Positions 49,906-61,434 of a stretch of 64,000 nucleotides of DNA are shown here, one piece after another. The position numbers and the translations under genes were made by a program. The notes under the pieces were generated by a model. The model was not told where the DNA came from. It worked only from the letters and a program-made list of their open reading frames with translations, and did no database searches. The stretch's first letter is position 1. The number at the start of each line of letters is the position of its first letter. The stretch lies in NCBI RefSeq assembly GCF_905475395.1, contig NC_058342.1, positions 6,297,501 through 6,361,500 of the forward strand, read 5' to 3'. The DNA comes from Chrysoperla carnea (Eukaryota; Arthropoda; Insecta; Neuroptera; Chrysopidae).

Positions 49906-50590
49906 TTAACAAATTATGAACATTTTTATTACACCAATTCTTAAACATTTGGATTATCTGTTCTGCTTCCAACTTTGCATCGTCGATTTTTTTTCCGCTC
50001 ACTAGAAAAGTGACATCATCTGCATACATAATTAATTTACCAAGTGGTATGTGTTATTTTAAATCGTTTATGTTGAATCGTCAGTTGAATAGCTTCCCAA
50101 TGGTACCCTGATATTTGTAAATTGGGTTTTTGAATGATGGCGATCTTTGTCAACGAAAAACTTTCTATATTTCAAATAGGAACGTACTAAATCATTTGCT
50201 GTACCGCGTAAGCCTACTTGAAGTAGTTTTTTTCAGGAAGAATTCGTGATTAATGGTGTCGAACGCAGAACTAAGATCAAAAAATCATCCCAAAACACAT
50301 TCTCCAAAAATTCGCCTAGAAATAAAATATAGCAGTAGAAGTAGAATGTTTGGTTCTAAAATCATACTGGTTGGAATACAAGGTTTGATTTTTATCAATA
50401 AATTACTTATTCCGCTATATATAATTTTTTCTTAATAACATAACTTTTGAAAATACAGATAGTAAGGTAATAATAGTATAACCTTGGTTGTTTTCAAACA
50501 ACTTGGAAAAATACCGGTTACAAGAACTGGACTAAAAATTGGACATAATAATTCAGCGATAATGTGCACACAATATTTAGGACACAGGTA
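49906..50590 (-). pseudogene. LINE reverse-transcriptase fragment (right arm)
   Basis: The minus strand follows the left-arm copy and goes further. After the opening blocks come FFDLSSAFDTINHEFFLKKL-type sequence (near 50,260), LLQVGLRGTANDLVRSYLKY, and the active site KLIMYADDVTFLVSGKK near 50,020, then EQIIQMFKNWCNKNVH up to the junction with piggyBac. The YADD catalytic pair is intact, but frames are broken many times. Jockey/CR1-type LINE. Confidence 0.75.
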
Positions 50591-52283
50591 GGTATTTCAT
50601 CCGCTCCGGTATAGTTTATGTTCGGTAAGGCGGTTATTTTAATAAAAATGATATTTATAATTTTAACCTTGAACCAAAATTATCTTACAAGATAATAATA
50701 ATTAACTTTATTTATACAAGATATTATTAAATGCTTCTACATAGAAAGATACACGGAAAGCGGCCAATCACTATTATCTTGTAGCATAATTTAATTGTTA
50801 TTATCTTGTAGCATAAATAAAATTGTTTATTATTATCTTGCGAGATAATAATTGAAACCATATAATTGTTTGGACAAAGGTTAAGTATTTAATACCTAAG
50901 AAAAAACAATAAAAATAAAAATAACATAAAATTATTTTACGAAAAACAAATTGTTATCATTATCTCACGACATAATAATAAATGTAAGAATTTGTATGTT
51001 AACATATAAACTTTATAGAATTGAAATTATGTACATAATTTAAATTCCAATAACTATTAAAACAATAACTATGGGCATAATTTAAATATGTATATTAAAA
51101 CTATGTAAATAATTTTAATTCTGAATTAAAAATGTGTACATAATATTAATTCTGATTAAAATTATGCGTACTAACAATTGTGCGCAATATATATGGTCGA
51201 AATATGCGCTATTACTTGAAAATATAAGTAATAGCGGTTGTAATATTGGACTGCCCATGCGCAGAACTATTATATGAGATCAACCTATGCGCACTACTAC
51301 TATTTAAAGTCTAAATGTACGCATTTGCAAAATATAAGATGCCTATATACACAGATGTAATTTTCAGGATCAACCCATACGCAGAACCATTATATAAGAG
51401 CAATCTGTGCGCACGAGAAGACCTAACTATGCGCATTTGCATAATATAAAATTTCTGTACATGCATAAATTATGTATATAATTTCTTAGTGTACTTTCAA
51501 ACTTTTCTAATTTTGCAATATGCATAATTTCTATTGGAAATTATTGTACAGTGTGTTCATTTCAAAAGTATCCACCTTTAATAACTCTTGACCCGATATC
51601 GATGGGGAAGATCAAAAGTGGTACCAAAAGAATGGTAGGTTTCATCCCTTCACTCCCATACACACAAACTTTGAAATTTCAAGTGGCGCCCACTACATAG
51701 TGATACGTTATTAAAAAGGGCATAAAATTCTCTCTTAAGCATGATAAAAGAAAATGAAAGCGATCGATTTGTTCTTAAGATACACAGATGATGGAACGTA
51801 TGAATTCCATCTTCTGTATAGTCTATCTTTACAACCACTCGGTCGATTTCATTTATTTAAAATGCCATGGTTACAGGGAGAATTTTATGGTCTTTCAATT
51901 GAGGTATCACGTGGTAAGGGGTGTTTTTCGCCGATGAATGGTTATAAAGTTGCCCAAAAGTAGAGAAAACAATCAGTAAAAGCTCGGGCTGTTTTGTAAG
52001 ACCAGATGTGGACCATGTTTTGGTGATAATTGCCAAACTACCCTGTCATTCTAGATTGAAATTTTTCCACTAGTTCTACACATGCGTGAAATATATCCCA
52101 CTTTGAATATTCTTTAACTTTGTAGATCATAACCTCTACATAACTTTATTTAAACTGATTTTGTAATAAACTAGTTAGTTAAAAATAATTTGATTACGTG
52201 ATTATTGAATTATGTTTGAGAGTAAACATATTAAAGCAGTGGAGGAGGGCCGTAAGATTTATACCTCAGAAGTAGATAAGCTA
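50591..52283 (-). repeat. Right arm of the large inverted repeat, non-RT part
   Basis: Reverse complement of the left-arm blocks: AGATAAT palindromes (50,690-50,970), ATTTTAATTC-type tandem (51,010-51,170), a shorter TGCGCAC satellite (51,180-51,450), the block with TTGCCAAACTACCCTGTCAT (51,480-52,148), an extra roughly 100 bp not in the left arm, and GTAAGATTTATACCTCAG near 52,250. The short ORF frames at 51,650-51,963 are not supported. Confidence 0.75.
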
Positions 52284-52496
52284 TGCCGATTCTAGCGCAA
52301 TTTTGGTCATTTTTACATGTAATTTCCCATAAGGAATTCTAAGGTTCATTTTGCACTTTTTTTGTTCCTTTTATGTAATGCTGGTTGCCTAACCCTTAAC
52401 GCATACTTACTACTAATGTATATTATAATTAAGTACAACCTATCTGATACAGTTGTTAACTCATTAGATGAGTATATTTTTTAAAAAAATGAATGG
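52284..52496. other. Flank of the inverted repeat, no gene
   Basis: AT-rich sequence. A T-run (complement of 52,473-52,490) lies just downstream of the tRNA-like locus on the minus strand and could act as a Pol III terminator. Confidence 0.4.
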
Positions 52497-52574
52497 TGTA
52501 GGTAAGATTTGAACGAAGGTCCTCATAAATGGTAGTCCGTTATGCTATCCATTTAGCTACGAAGTCTTATCTAC
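52497..52574 (-). tRNA. tRNA-like locus with A- and B-box (pseudo)
   Basis: The minus strand reads TAGCTAAATGGATAGC, fitting a Pol III A-box and a 4-bp D-stem GCTA/TAGC, and CGTTCAAATCT, fitting a B-box, at normal spacing, followed by a T-run. Acceptor, anticodon and T-stems do not pair well, so I read it as a tRNA pseudogene or the head of a tRNA-derived SINE, not a working tRNA. The anticodon cannot be assigned. Confidence 0.4.
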
Positions 52575-53494
52575 AATATGTACAATTATAATATGTACAA
52601 AACTAACTATATAAATTAATATTCAATATTTTTTGTTACATATGTGTATATAGTATATAATTTATACATTATGACGTAATCTTTGTTGTTGAAATTGATT
52701 GATTTTTTGAATGTGGCTAATATATATGTTTGTTGTGTATATATTTAAACATTTTATGAGGATTAATTTAATTTGATATGCATTTCTTACATTTTTATTG
52801 CATCCGAATTTATGGTAAACTCAATTATCTATTTTCGTTTTAAGGAATAGAATAAATTATTCCAATAATAAAAGTTATGATTTTTTTTATTCAACATCCA
52901 CTACTATACGTACAACTTATATCAACTTATATGACATCACTTTTTCTCTTCGAAACTTACCTATAATAATATCTACATAAAAAAAAATTAGAAGCTTATC
53001 TGTAATAAAAATTTGTATCACAGGATATTAAAAGTGTTTTTAAAAAAGAAACTCAGCTTCGTTCATTTTTGTAAATTTATTAGTAAAATTGATATACAGT
53101 ATGATATTAATACTAAATTATACATATTATATAACTAATTTATTAGATAATAATTCTATAGCTGAAGGAAAACTCTAGCTAATTTTTTCATTTATTACTA
53201 TATAATTTAATAAACAAGATTCTGCAAGTTCTACAAATAAAACATAACGTTTATATATATATATTTCAATTTGCATAGAATATACAAAAATTAATTGTAC
53301 ATTACATATAATCACACCTCAATGAGATGATATTTTAAAATCAACAATAAAATTATAATATAATATTAAAGAGGTAATAATTAATTAAATAATTAAAGTT
53401 TAAACTTATTTTTAACCATATAGAGATTATTGATATGATAATAACTAATGAATATACAAGAATTTCACTACAAATAATATCAACGCTAATCTTA
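52575..53494. other. No gene seen downstream of polB
   Basis: Very AT-rich, about 0.9 kb. If the polymerase gene belongs to a Polinton, capsid, ATPase, protease or integrase genes could be expected here; none is recognisable, so the element is truncated or scrambled on this side. Confidence 0.5.
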
Positions 53495-56400
53495 TCAAAT
53501 GATATTGTTTTCTTCATGAATTAACTTTTTCTTTTTAATGCAAAATTCATCTATATCTTCAACTTTTCGTTTATAGGTAGTATTTAAAGAATAGTGACCC
53601 CAAGGTAGTGTATCATAGGAACCAGGTATAATGTATCGTTTATCATCATAAGGGCTTAAAGCAATTTTTGTTTGAGTCTGAGTGTTAAGTTTAAGTTTTT
53701 CAGATTTTATGAGGTTTTGACTAACCGAAATCTCTTTGAAGTTCTCCAAACATTCAACATAATCTTCAAATGTTATTTTCGTACTAAGAACAGACCTTTT
53801 AACTCCCTTAGCCTTTTTTGTTAGCCCAAGATTGTTTGATTGTTGTATATCCCCATGTTCTAATGTGGCATCATCAAGTGATTTTGTCTGTTTTTCTAGA
53901 GGGATTGCTGTTTTTAACGTATATAATTTTGATCTTAATCCAACAAAATGGGTCATAGGAGTTCCACTGTTTTCATCCTTCATCATACCAAGCACTTTTT
54001 TATTAACACGTGGTATATTATAAACATTAGATGGATGATAGTCGCTAGTATCGAAATACTTGTAACAATCTCTTTTTAGCATCTCATATGGGTTTTGGTT
54101 GCGTATTTCATATATAATTGAATCAGTATCGGTATAGAGGGCGGTGCAGTCATCACTCAACTTTGGAACCATATAACCATAATGAAAGTCATAAAGCGTT
54201 GTTTTAGCCAAATCTAGAATTGCAGCACCAATATACAAGGGCTTATTGAAGAATATCTCCATCTTTTTCAACTCAATGGCCACCAAATTTGGATTAAAAA
54301 CTGTACAAGAATGAAATTCCGGTTTAGATATATAAGCTTCCGCCCCATACCGACCCTCCCATTTTGTCACAAGCTTTACATTAGAATGTTTCCTAATATT
54401 TTCCATTGTTTTTCCAAAGACAGCATTATTCATTAATTTATACAAATTTTTCTCAAAATCATTATTGGCATTCTTTCGTAGTTTGGTATTTAAATCAATA
54501 TATGATTGAAGCCAAGGCGACTGTTTAAATTTTAAAACTTTATGAATTTTTGTTAATTCTAGTCCATAGTTTAATGCTTGCTTCAACGTCCTATAATGAA
54601 TTACATATCGCTCTTTATCATGAAGGGTACTCATCAATTTACTCTGTTTAGAATTAGGTGCTGATCTATGTTCAGAACAAAAAGGTAAATCCTTATGTTT
54701 ATCATGAAGTTTTTCAGGATATATGAGATCAACTTCTAGGAAATACCCATTGTCGGCATCATCCAAAATCATTGAAACATCAATATTTGTATCACACCAC
54801 TCAAAACCACTGTAAGGAAGACACTGACTCATCGCTCATCCATATTGATTGTTAATGTCTAAATAAAGTAAATGCACTTCAGGCTTGGATGGATCAAATC
54901 CTGGAACGTATTTATTATTCGCTGTGGAACGTCGTTTCATACATTGACTCAAACCACCGCGAATTTCTCGTTCAACAAACATCATCATATCTATATCAGT
55001 CAACAATTCGAGCTCAATATTTGTATACTTCAACATACATTCCCACGTATATCCCGGAAGTGTATAGTAATTTCCCGGGTCAAGGTTGTACGTAGACAGG
55101 CAGGTTGCTCTAAACGTTTCGAAAATATCCGTAAGTAGCATTATATCCGTTTCCATATAGAGATCTACATAATCACCTAAATTTGAACAATTAAATGCTG
55201 ACCAAACGTTTTGCGCATGATGATACATTTGTCTAGAACACTGTTTCTCCTCCAATCGATTATAGAATGCTTCTATGTTCGGTAGTTGAGTGTAATTAAA
55301 TTTGTCAAACGAATCAATAAAATCATATGGCATTACACCTTTCTTTTTCAACAATTGAAACTGATTTTCTGAAACTTTAGAAAAACGCTTCTTCATGTTA
55401 GGAAATTCCGACAAGTATGATGCCAACTTATCAAGGGAAGAAGCTAAAAATCTGTATGAATCTATGAAACGAAACTTGATAGATGAATCCTCAATGTTTT
55501 TAGTAAAAGAAATATATTTTTCTTTAGTAACAGGTAGTAGTTCAACACGCCCTCCAATTTTTGTTGCAACATCCTCCACTATCAGTATCCCATCATAATT
55601 TGACATATTATGGAAGACTACAGGAACCACGTGACTGTCTTGATAATTAATATTACATGCTTCATGTGCAGGACCTCTATAATTAGTACCATCTTTATAT
55701 CCACCACTTTTCGACATAAGATGAAAATGATCTCTAACTTTCTTCTCTCCATCCACAAATGGTTTATTACATATATGACAGTGCGTAGATTTCTGGAAAC
55801 CTTCCTCTTCATCAGCATTTAGAGGATCAATATCATATGAACACAATAAAATTGTTTCCACTTCTTCAGATATTTGTTTTAACTCCTTTGTAAACCAATC
55901 CATGCAATCATGCCCGCGATATGAATGATAATAAGATAGAGAATCATCATAAGAGCATTTAAAATAATACCCTACCATCGCGGGTATGTGTTTTTGATAT
56001 CGAGTTTTATCATCCAAAGGTTCCAAAACACTTTCAATGTCGGCGTAGATAACAAACGGCGTTTTCTCTTTATTTTTAAAGTTTTTGAATTTTATAATAT
56101 TTTCTCCAACCTTAGGCATTCTTATTGCACAATCATTCATTTTCTTACAGTTTTCATAATGGGTGTTCAATTTTTCTTCTGAGTAGAAATAGTGTAAGCA
56201 TCGCTCACAGAAAAACTTCGTATGATCTTGTTTGTTTAGCTGTGTAGAAACCAAACGCGATAGATTTTTAATCCAAACGTAATGGTAACGAATAGATGGT
56301 AAATTATCATCACAATCATCCTCATCATAATATTGATCCTGAATCATTAATAAATTGACATGGTTAGTCAATTTGTTTTTGGTTAAATAGCATGGTACAA

Positions 56401-57355
56401 CATTAAAAGTTTTTCCATGTTTCTTCAGTATATAAATATTTATGGAAATTTGGTTCTGGTTTTCAAAGTTGGGAATCTGTTTTAGTGTCATCGGAAATTG
56501 TACACCTTTTAGTTTTAATACTTTAGAATAATGCGGATATTTTGAAACACGCTGGGAGTCCTTCTCAACTGGATGTAATGCTGACGTCACAGCCCACGCA
56601 AAGCATGCATTGTCATCATTTTTAACGTTTATGCAAGCCTTTTTCCATTTGATTTGATTAGGTAACTCGATGTATGAAGATCCAAGCAGTGGTGTATATT
56701 TATTTATATTAACACCAAGGTTAATAATATTTACGAGAGTCCATCCACTGTTGCGTTCCTCAAATTCTTCCAAATCACGTGTAATTGGACTGATAACATT
56801 CTTCCCAAACCATGCATCCACATCAGTATTTTGATACATTGGAACATTTGGAGTTGTAAAGTGTTTATAATCTGAAAGTGCTTTATTTGCACTCATTATT
56901 TGAAATTCTCCACAGAAAATAACGTTAACTTTTATAGCTTCATGAATTTTCAGAACGTTACTTATTCTTCGTCGAAAAAGTGCTTTACAATCCTTCAAAA
57001 ACTCTTTAGGATCTTTATGTTTAAGATTACTTATAATACCAGTTCTGATTCGACTTTTGAATGCAGATACAGAATCATCCCACTTTACTCTTTTTATAGC
57101 AGTCTCTTTTCGACTTTGAACACCCTCTCCATGCTTCAACATACACTTAAGGTTGCAACGATAACTTTTTACAAGAGCCAAAGTTCCTAACAAATTCTGC
57201 TTTTGACCATTAGATTTTACAGCTTTCAATTTTTTACATATCCTTCGAACTGCAATATTACAATTTTTCAATCCATCTCCTATCTTGAATTTATCAGTAT
57301 TCATGGTGTCGATAGATTTTATTTTCTCTAACAAAGCAGACATAGAACAAACCAT
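53495..57355 (-). pseudogene. Protein-primed family B DNA polymerase (Polinton/Maverick-like), one stop
   Basis: 839 codons (57,355-54,836), one in-frame TGA at 54,836-54,838, then the same frame continues and an internal ATG at 54,832 opens 445 codons to 53,495. Landmarks: unique N-terminus to about 160; a conserved arthropod-element segment WTLVNIINLGVNINKYTPL (205-223); C2HC finger 383-403; exonuclease block FVIYADIES (434-442); an HNH-like Cys/His cluster, about 526-568 (CHIC, DHFH, AHEACNINY); second exonuclease block FHNMSNYD (581-588); polymerase motif A LDINNQYG just before the stop. Motif B NNAVFGKTMENIRK and motif C YTDTDSI follow in the second half. Expected role: replication of the linear element. 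All catalytic blocks remain; the single stop is the only break I see. Confidence 0.85.
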
Positions 57356-57593
57356 TTTTCACTATACGAAACCTAGAAATGATATAAGAAAAATAGGTTT
57401 TAATCATATGATTTATAAACAATAATTATAGCTCTATTTTATTATTATTAATTCACGAAGATAATCGAAACTTCACGAAGATTATCAATATATTATTATA
57501 ACATAAGAAAATAACATATATATTTACAATTGCTTATGAATATAATAAAGGTTATACACTAATAGAGAACCCAAAACCTAATAGCGTAGATTT
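57356..57593. promoter_or_regulatory. Possible polB promoter region
   Basis: AT-rich DNA between the polB start and the tandem hairpin array. No specific promoter motif can be argued beyond TATATA-like sequence near 57,515; the role is inferred only from position. Confidence 0.2.
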
Positions 57594-58800
57594 TCATATA
57601 AACCAAACATTCTCAATATCTATGTTTTATATACCTAAATCATATAGATAACTGCCTGTTTTGTAAGCAGGTCTTACAAATATCATGATTTGATACACTC
57701 ACCCAAGCAGGGTTACTTCATTAATACACAGATAGAAAACGTTGAGTTTAATAGGATACAAACTAATCTAAACAAAAAAACTATTCCAGTTTTCACTTTA
57801 CTTCAAACTCTTTACAGCTCTAATATCCAGATCTATTCTCATATAAACCAAACATTCTCAATATCTATGTTTTATATACCTAAATCATATAGATAACTGC
57901 CCGTTTTGTAAGCGGGTCTTACAAATATCATGACTTGATACAATCCCCCATGTAGAGGTACTTCATTAGTACACAGATAGAAAACATCGATTTTAATAGT
58001 ATACAATCTAATCCAAACAAAAAATCTATTCCAGTTTTCACTTTACTTCAAACAGTTTAGGGTTCTAAGATCTTATAAGTAAGTCTATTCTCATATGAAC
58101 CAAACATTCTCAATATCTATGTATTATATATCTAAATCATATAGATAACTGCCCGTTTTGTAAGCGGGTCTTACAAATATCATGATTTGATACAATCACC
58201 CATGTAGAGCTACTTCATTAGTACACAGATAGAAAACGTTGATTTTAATAGTATCGAATATAATCCAAATAAAAATCTATACTTATTTTATATCATTCTG
58301 ACCACAAACCGAATAGATCTTCATATAAACCAAACATTCTCAATATCTATGTATTATATACCTAAATCATATAGATAACTGCCTGTTTTGTAAGCAGGTC
58401 TTACAAATATCATGATTTGATACAATCACCCATGTAGAGCTACTTCATTATTACACAGATAGAAAACGTTGATTTTAATAGTATAGAACATAATCCAAAC
58501 AAAAATCTATTCCAATTTTATATCATTCAGACCACCAACCGAATAGTTCCATATAAACCAAACAATCTGAATATCTATGTCTTAAAAACCTAAGTCATAC
58601 AGATAACAGCCTGTTGTGCAAGCAGGTCTTACAGGTATCATAACTCGGTACTCTTCCCTTTTGTAGAAGTACTTCATTAGTACACGGATAGAAACGTTGA
58701 TTTTATTAGTATGCAATCTTATCCAAACAAAAATCTATTCTAGTTTTCGCTTCGCTTGAAACAGTTTAGAGTTCTTTAGGGTTCTAAGATTCTATAGGTA
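57594..58800 (+). repeat. Five-unit tandem array (about 240 bp) with conserved hairpin
   Basis: Units start near 57,594, 57,839, 58,091, 58,321 and 58,551 with TCATATAAACCAAACATTCT. Each contains a hairpin block. The 8-bp stem TTTGTAAG/CTTACAAA has loop CAGGT or CGGGT, and the loop can pair with CCTG or CCCG just upstream (57,655-57,658 with 57,668-57,671 in unit 1). Units 1, 4 and 5 have CCTG with CAGG; units 2 and 3 have CCCG with CGGG. Each also carries TACTTCATTAGTACACAGAT. The array lies directly upstream of polB on its coding strand. Confidence 0.85.
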
Positions 58801-59129
58801 AATCTTAGATTTTAATTGGTGTTACAAACTTAAAAGAGAGTTTTTAAACCTAAAAATATGTATGAATCCACAACAATAAATTCATAAAAATGTTCATTAT
58901 GTAAGAGTGGAAATTATTTTATCACTACAAAGTTACGGTTTGATGACGAGTTTGACTACCCCCACTTTATTATATTAATTATTAACTCATTCACTTTTAC
59001 TGTCAATATTCAACTGATCCAGATTATATAATTTTATTCTATAGTTATAGCAGCAGGTTATAGCATAAAAAAGTTTTTATATATAATAGTTATTACTTTT
59101 CTATTTTTACTGTAAATTTTCCAAAAACT
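58801..59129. other. Spacer between two tandem arrays
   Basis: AT-rich, no gene. It contains TTTATTATATTAATTATTAAC, nearly repeated at 60,710-60,735, and TATAGCA..AGGTTATAGCAT, similar to 60,880-60,900. A longer unit was therefore probably duplicated around the second array. Confidence 0.45.
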
Positions 59130-61110
59130 TTAAATATCTCGATAACGGTTGACTTTATCAAAAAAATCAAAATTACTACCCCACCCGTACGCCCTCCAGT
59201 CAGATCTCACACCAATGCATACGAAGAATATAAAATTTTTTCAAAATTGTTCGTCCCAAAAAAAATTGTATATTAAATAATCAATAATAAAAAAAAAACA
59301 GAAAATTTTAAATATCACGAGAATGGGTGGTTTTATCGAAAAAAACAATGAAAATTCACTCCGCACTACCCCGCTCAGATCACATATCAAATAATACGAA
59401 TCTGAAAAAATTTTATAAAAATTTGCATAGGCCCAAAAATTTTTTTTCATACTTAAAGAGTATATTACTTTTATAATATACAATACCATACATAGCCAAA
59501 TTGCCATAATAACAAAAACATAAAATTTTAAAAAATTTGAAATATCTCGAGAATGGGTGGTTTTATCGAAAAAATAAATCAAAATTCCCCCCCGTACTCC
59601 TCCAGGTCAGATCTCACACCAATGCATACGAAGAGTAAAAAATTTTTCCAAAAATTTGCATAGACCCAAAAAATTTTTTTTCATACTTAAAGAGTATATT
59701 ACTTTTATAATATACAATACTATACATAGCCAAATTGCCATAATAACAAAAACATAAAATTTTCAAAAATTTGAAATATCTCGAGAATGGGTGGTTTTAT
59801 CGAAAAAATAAATCAAAATTCCCCCCCGTACTGCCCCAGGTCAGATCTCACAACAATGCATACGAAGAGTATAAAATTTTTTCCAAAAATGCTCGGCCCA
59901 AAAAAATTTTTGGTATGTGTATTAAATAGCTATTGTACATACAACGTAAGAAATAAAAAAAAAACAGAAAATTTTCAATAATTTGAAAAATTAACCAACA
60001 ACACCCCCCCCCCCCTCGTACTCCACCGGTCAGATTACCCATCAAATAATACGAATCTAAAAATTGTTATTAAAATTTGCATGGACCTACAAAATTTTTT
60101 CATACTTAAAGAGTATATTTACTTTTAGAATATACAATACCATACATAACCAAATTATCATAATAACAAAAACATAAAATTTTCAAAAATTCGAAATATC
60201 TCGAGAATGGGTGGTTTTATCGAAAAAATAAATCAAAATTCCCCCCCGTACTCCCACAGGTCAGATCTCACACCGATGCATACAAAAAGTATAAAATTTT
60301 TCCAAAAATGCTCGGCCCAAAAAAAAATTTTTGGTCTGTCTATTAAATAGCTGTTGTAAATATTGTACATACAACGTAACAAATAATAAAAAAAAAAAAA
60401 AAAAAACAGAAAATTTTCAAAAAATTTGAAATATCTCGATAACAGTTGACTTTATCGAAAAAATAATTCAAAATTACCCCCTCCCCCGTATTCCCCCAGT
60501 CAGATCTCACAACAATGTATACGAGGAATATAAAATTTTTACCAAAATGCTCGACCCAAAAAAAAAATTTTTGGTATGTGTATTAAATAGCACACATAGG
60601 AGTATTGTACTTAATAAAGCTATACAACATAACCAAAAAATTAGATATTAATAATATAAAAATAGAAAATTTTAATAACTTACCTCAAAATAACCACAGT
60701 ATTTAACACACTTTATTATATTAATTAATTATTAACTTGTTCACTTTCACTGTACAACTGATCAAGATTATGGTGATATTCGCGCTTTTATATGTTTTTC
60801 GCAAAGTGAAATATTTGAACATGTTTTTACATGCAAAGAATTTTTCTAGAATTTTATTCTATAGTATGACTATTTGTAAAACAGGTTGTAGCATACAAAA
60901 AGGTTTTATATGTAATAGTTGATACTTTTTACCTTTACTACAAATTTTCCAAAAAACTCGAAATATCTCGATAACGGTTGACTTAATCGAAAAAATAAAT
61001 CAAAATTTCCCCCCGTACTATCCCTGTCAGATCTCACAGCAATGTATACGAGGAATATAAAATTTTTCCAAAAATGATAGGCCCAAAAAAAAAATTTTTT
61101 GGTATGTGTA
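59130..61110. repeat. Second tandem array, about eight units of roughly 230 bp
   Basis: Unit starts lie near 59,130, 59,310, 59,547, 59,773, 59,980 (partial), 60,196, 60,428 and 60,957. Each unit has GAAATATCTCGAGAATGGGT (or the variant ATAACGGTTGACTTTATCG), AAATCAAAATT followed by a C-run and GTAC, CAGATCTCACACCAATGCAT, ACGAAGAGTATAAAATTTTT, and a CCCAAAAAA-rich block. C-runs reach thirteen (about 60,003). Two unit types alternate, with or without CATACTTAAAGAGTATATTA. No real genes lie inside. Confidence 0.85.
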
Positions 61111-61140
61111 TTACATAGTATACCAACTGTTTTTGTACTA

Positions 61141-61434
61141 TCTAGGCATATACATGTCTGTAGTATGACTGAATACATCCGTTTAGTAATGCATCTAAGC
61201 GAGATGTGTTATATACATATATTGTAAGGCTACAAATACGATACACAAGACTTTTGTTGTATGCATGCAGAGAGTGGGAGTTTTGTTGCATACAAATATT
61301 ATTAATTATCTAAAAAACTTCCACTCTCCAAGCGTCTCCCAACTAATGTTCAATACATGTATATATTACATCTCGCTTAGATGCATTACTAAACGGATGT
61401 ATTCAGTCATACTACAGACATGTATATGCCTAGA
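61141..61434. repeat. 67-bp perfect inverted repeat with about 160-bp spacer
   Basis: Arms at 61,141-61,207 and 61,368-61,434 are exact reverse complements (TCTAGGCATATACATGTC start). Pairing continues imperfectly inward through ATATACATATATTG. A second inner pair, GAGAGTGGGAGTTTT and AAACTTCCACTCTC, lies near 61,271-61,328. The whole 294 bp can fold as one long hairpin. LINE RT sequence begins immediately at the right arm end. Confidence 0.9.

Noticed and set aside
43757-52283. That the two arms are the terminal inverted repeats of a Polinton enclosing polB
   Set aside because: polB lies outside the arms, and the arms contain LINE RT and satellite, not Polinton termini.
52575-53494. Other Polinton genes (integrase, ATPase, protease, capsid) near polB
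   Set aside because: I looked on both sides and saw no matching motifs; the flanks are AT-rich or tandem arrays.
59241-60045. Short hydrophobic frames in the second tandem array
   Set aside because: They recur with the repeat period and contain C-run and A-run translations; no gene.
57594-61110. CRISPR-like regular spacing of repeats
   Set aside because: Units are about 230-240 bp, contiguous and diverged, without short identical repeats and unique spacers, in an animal genome.
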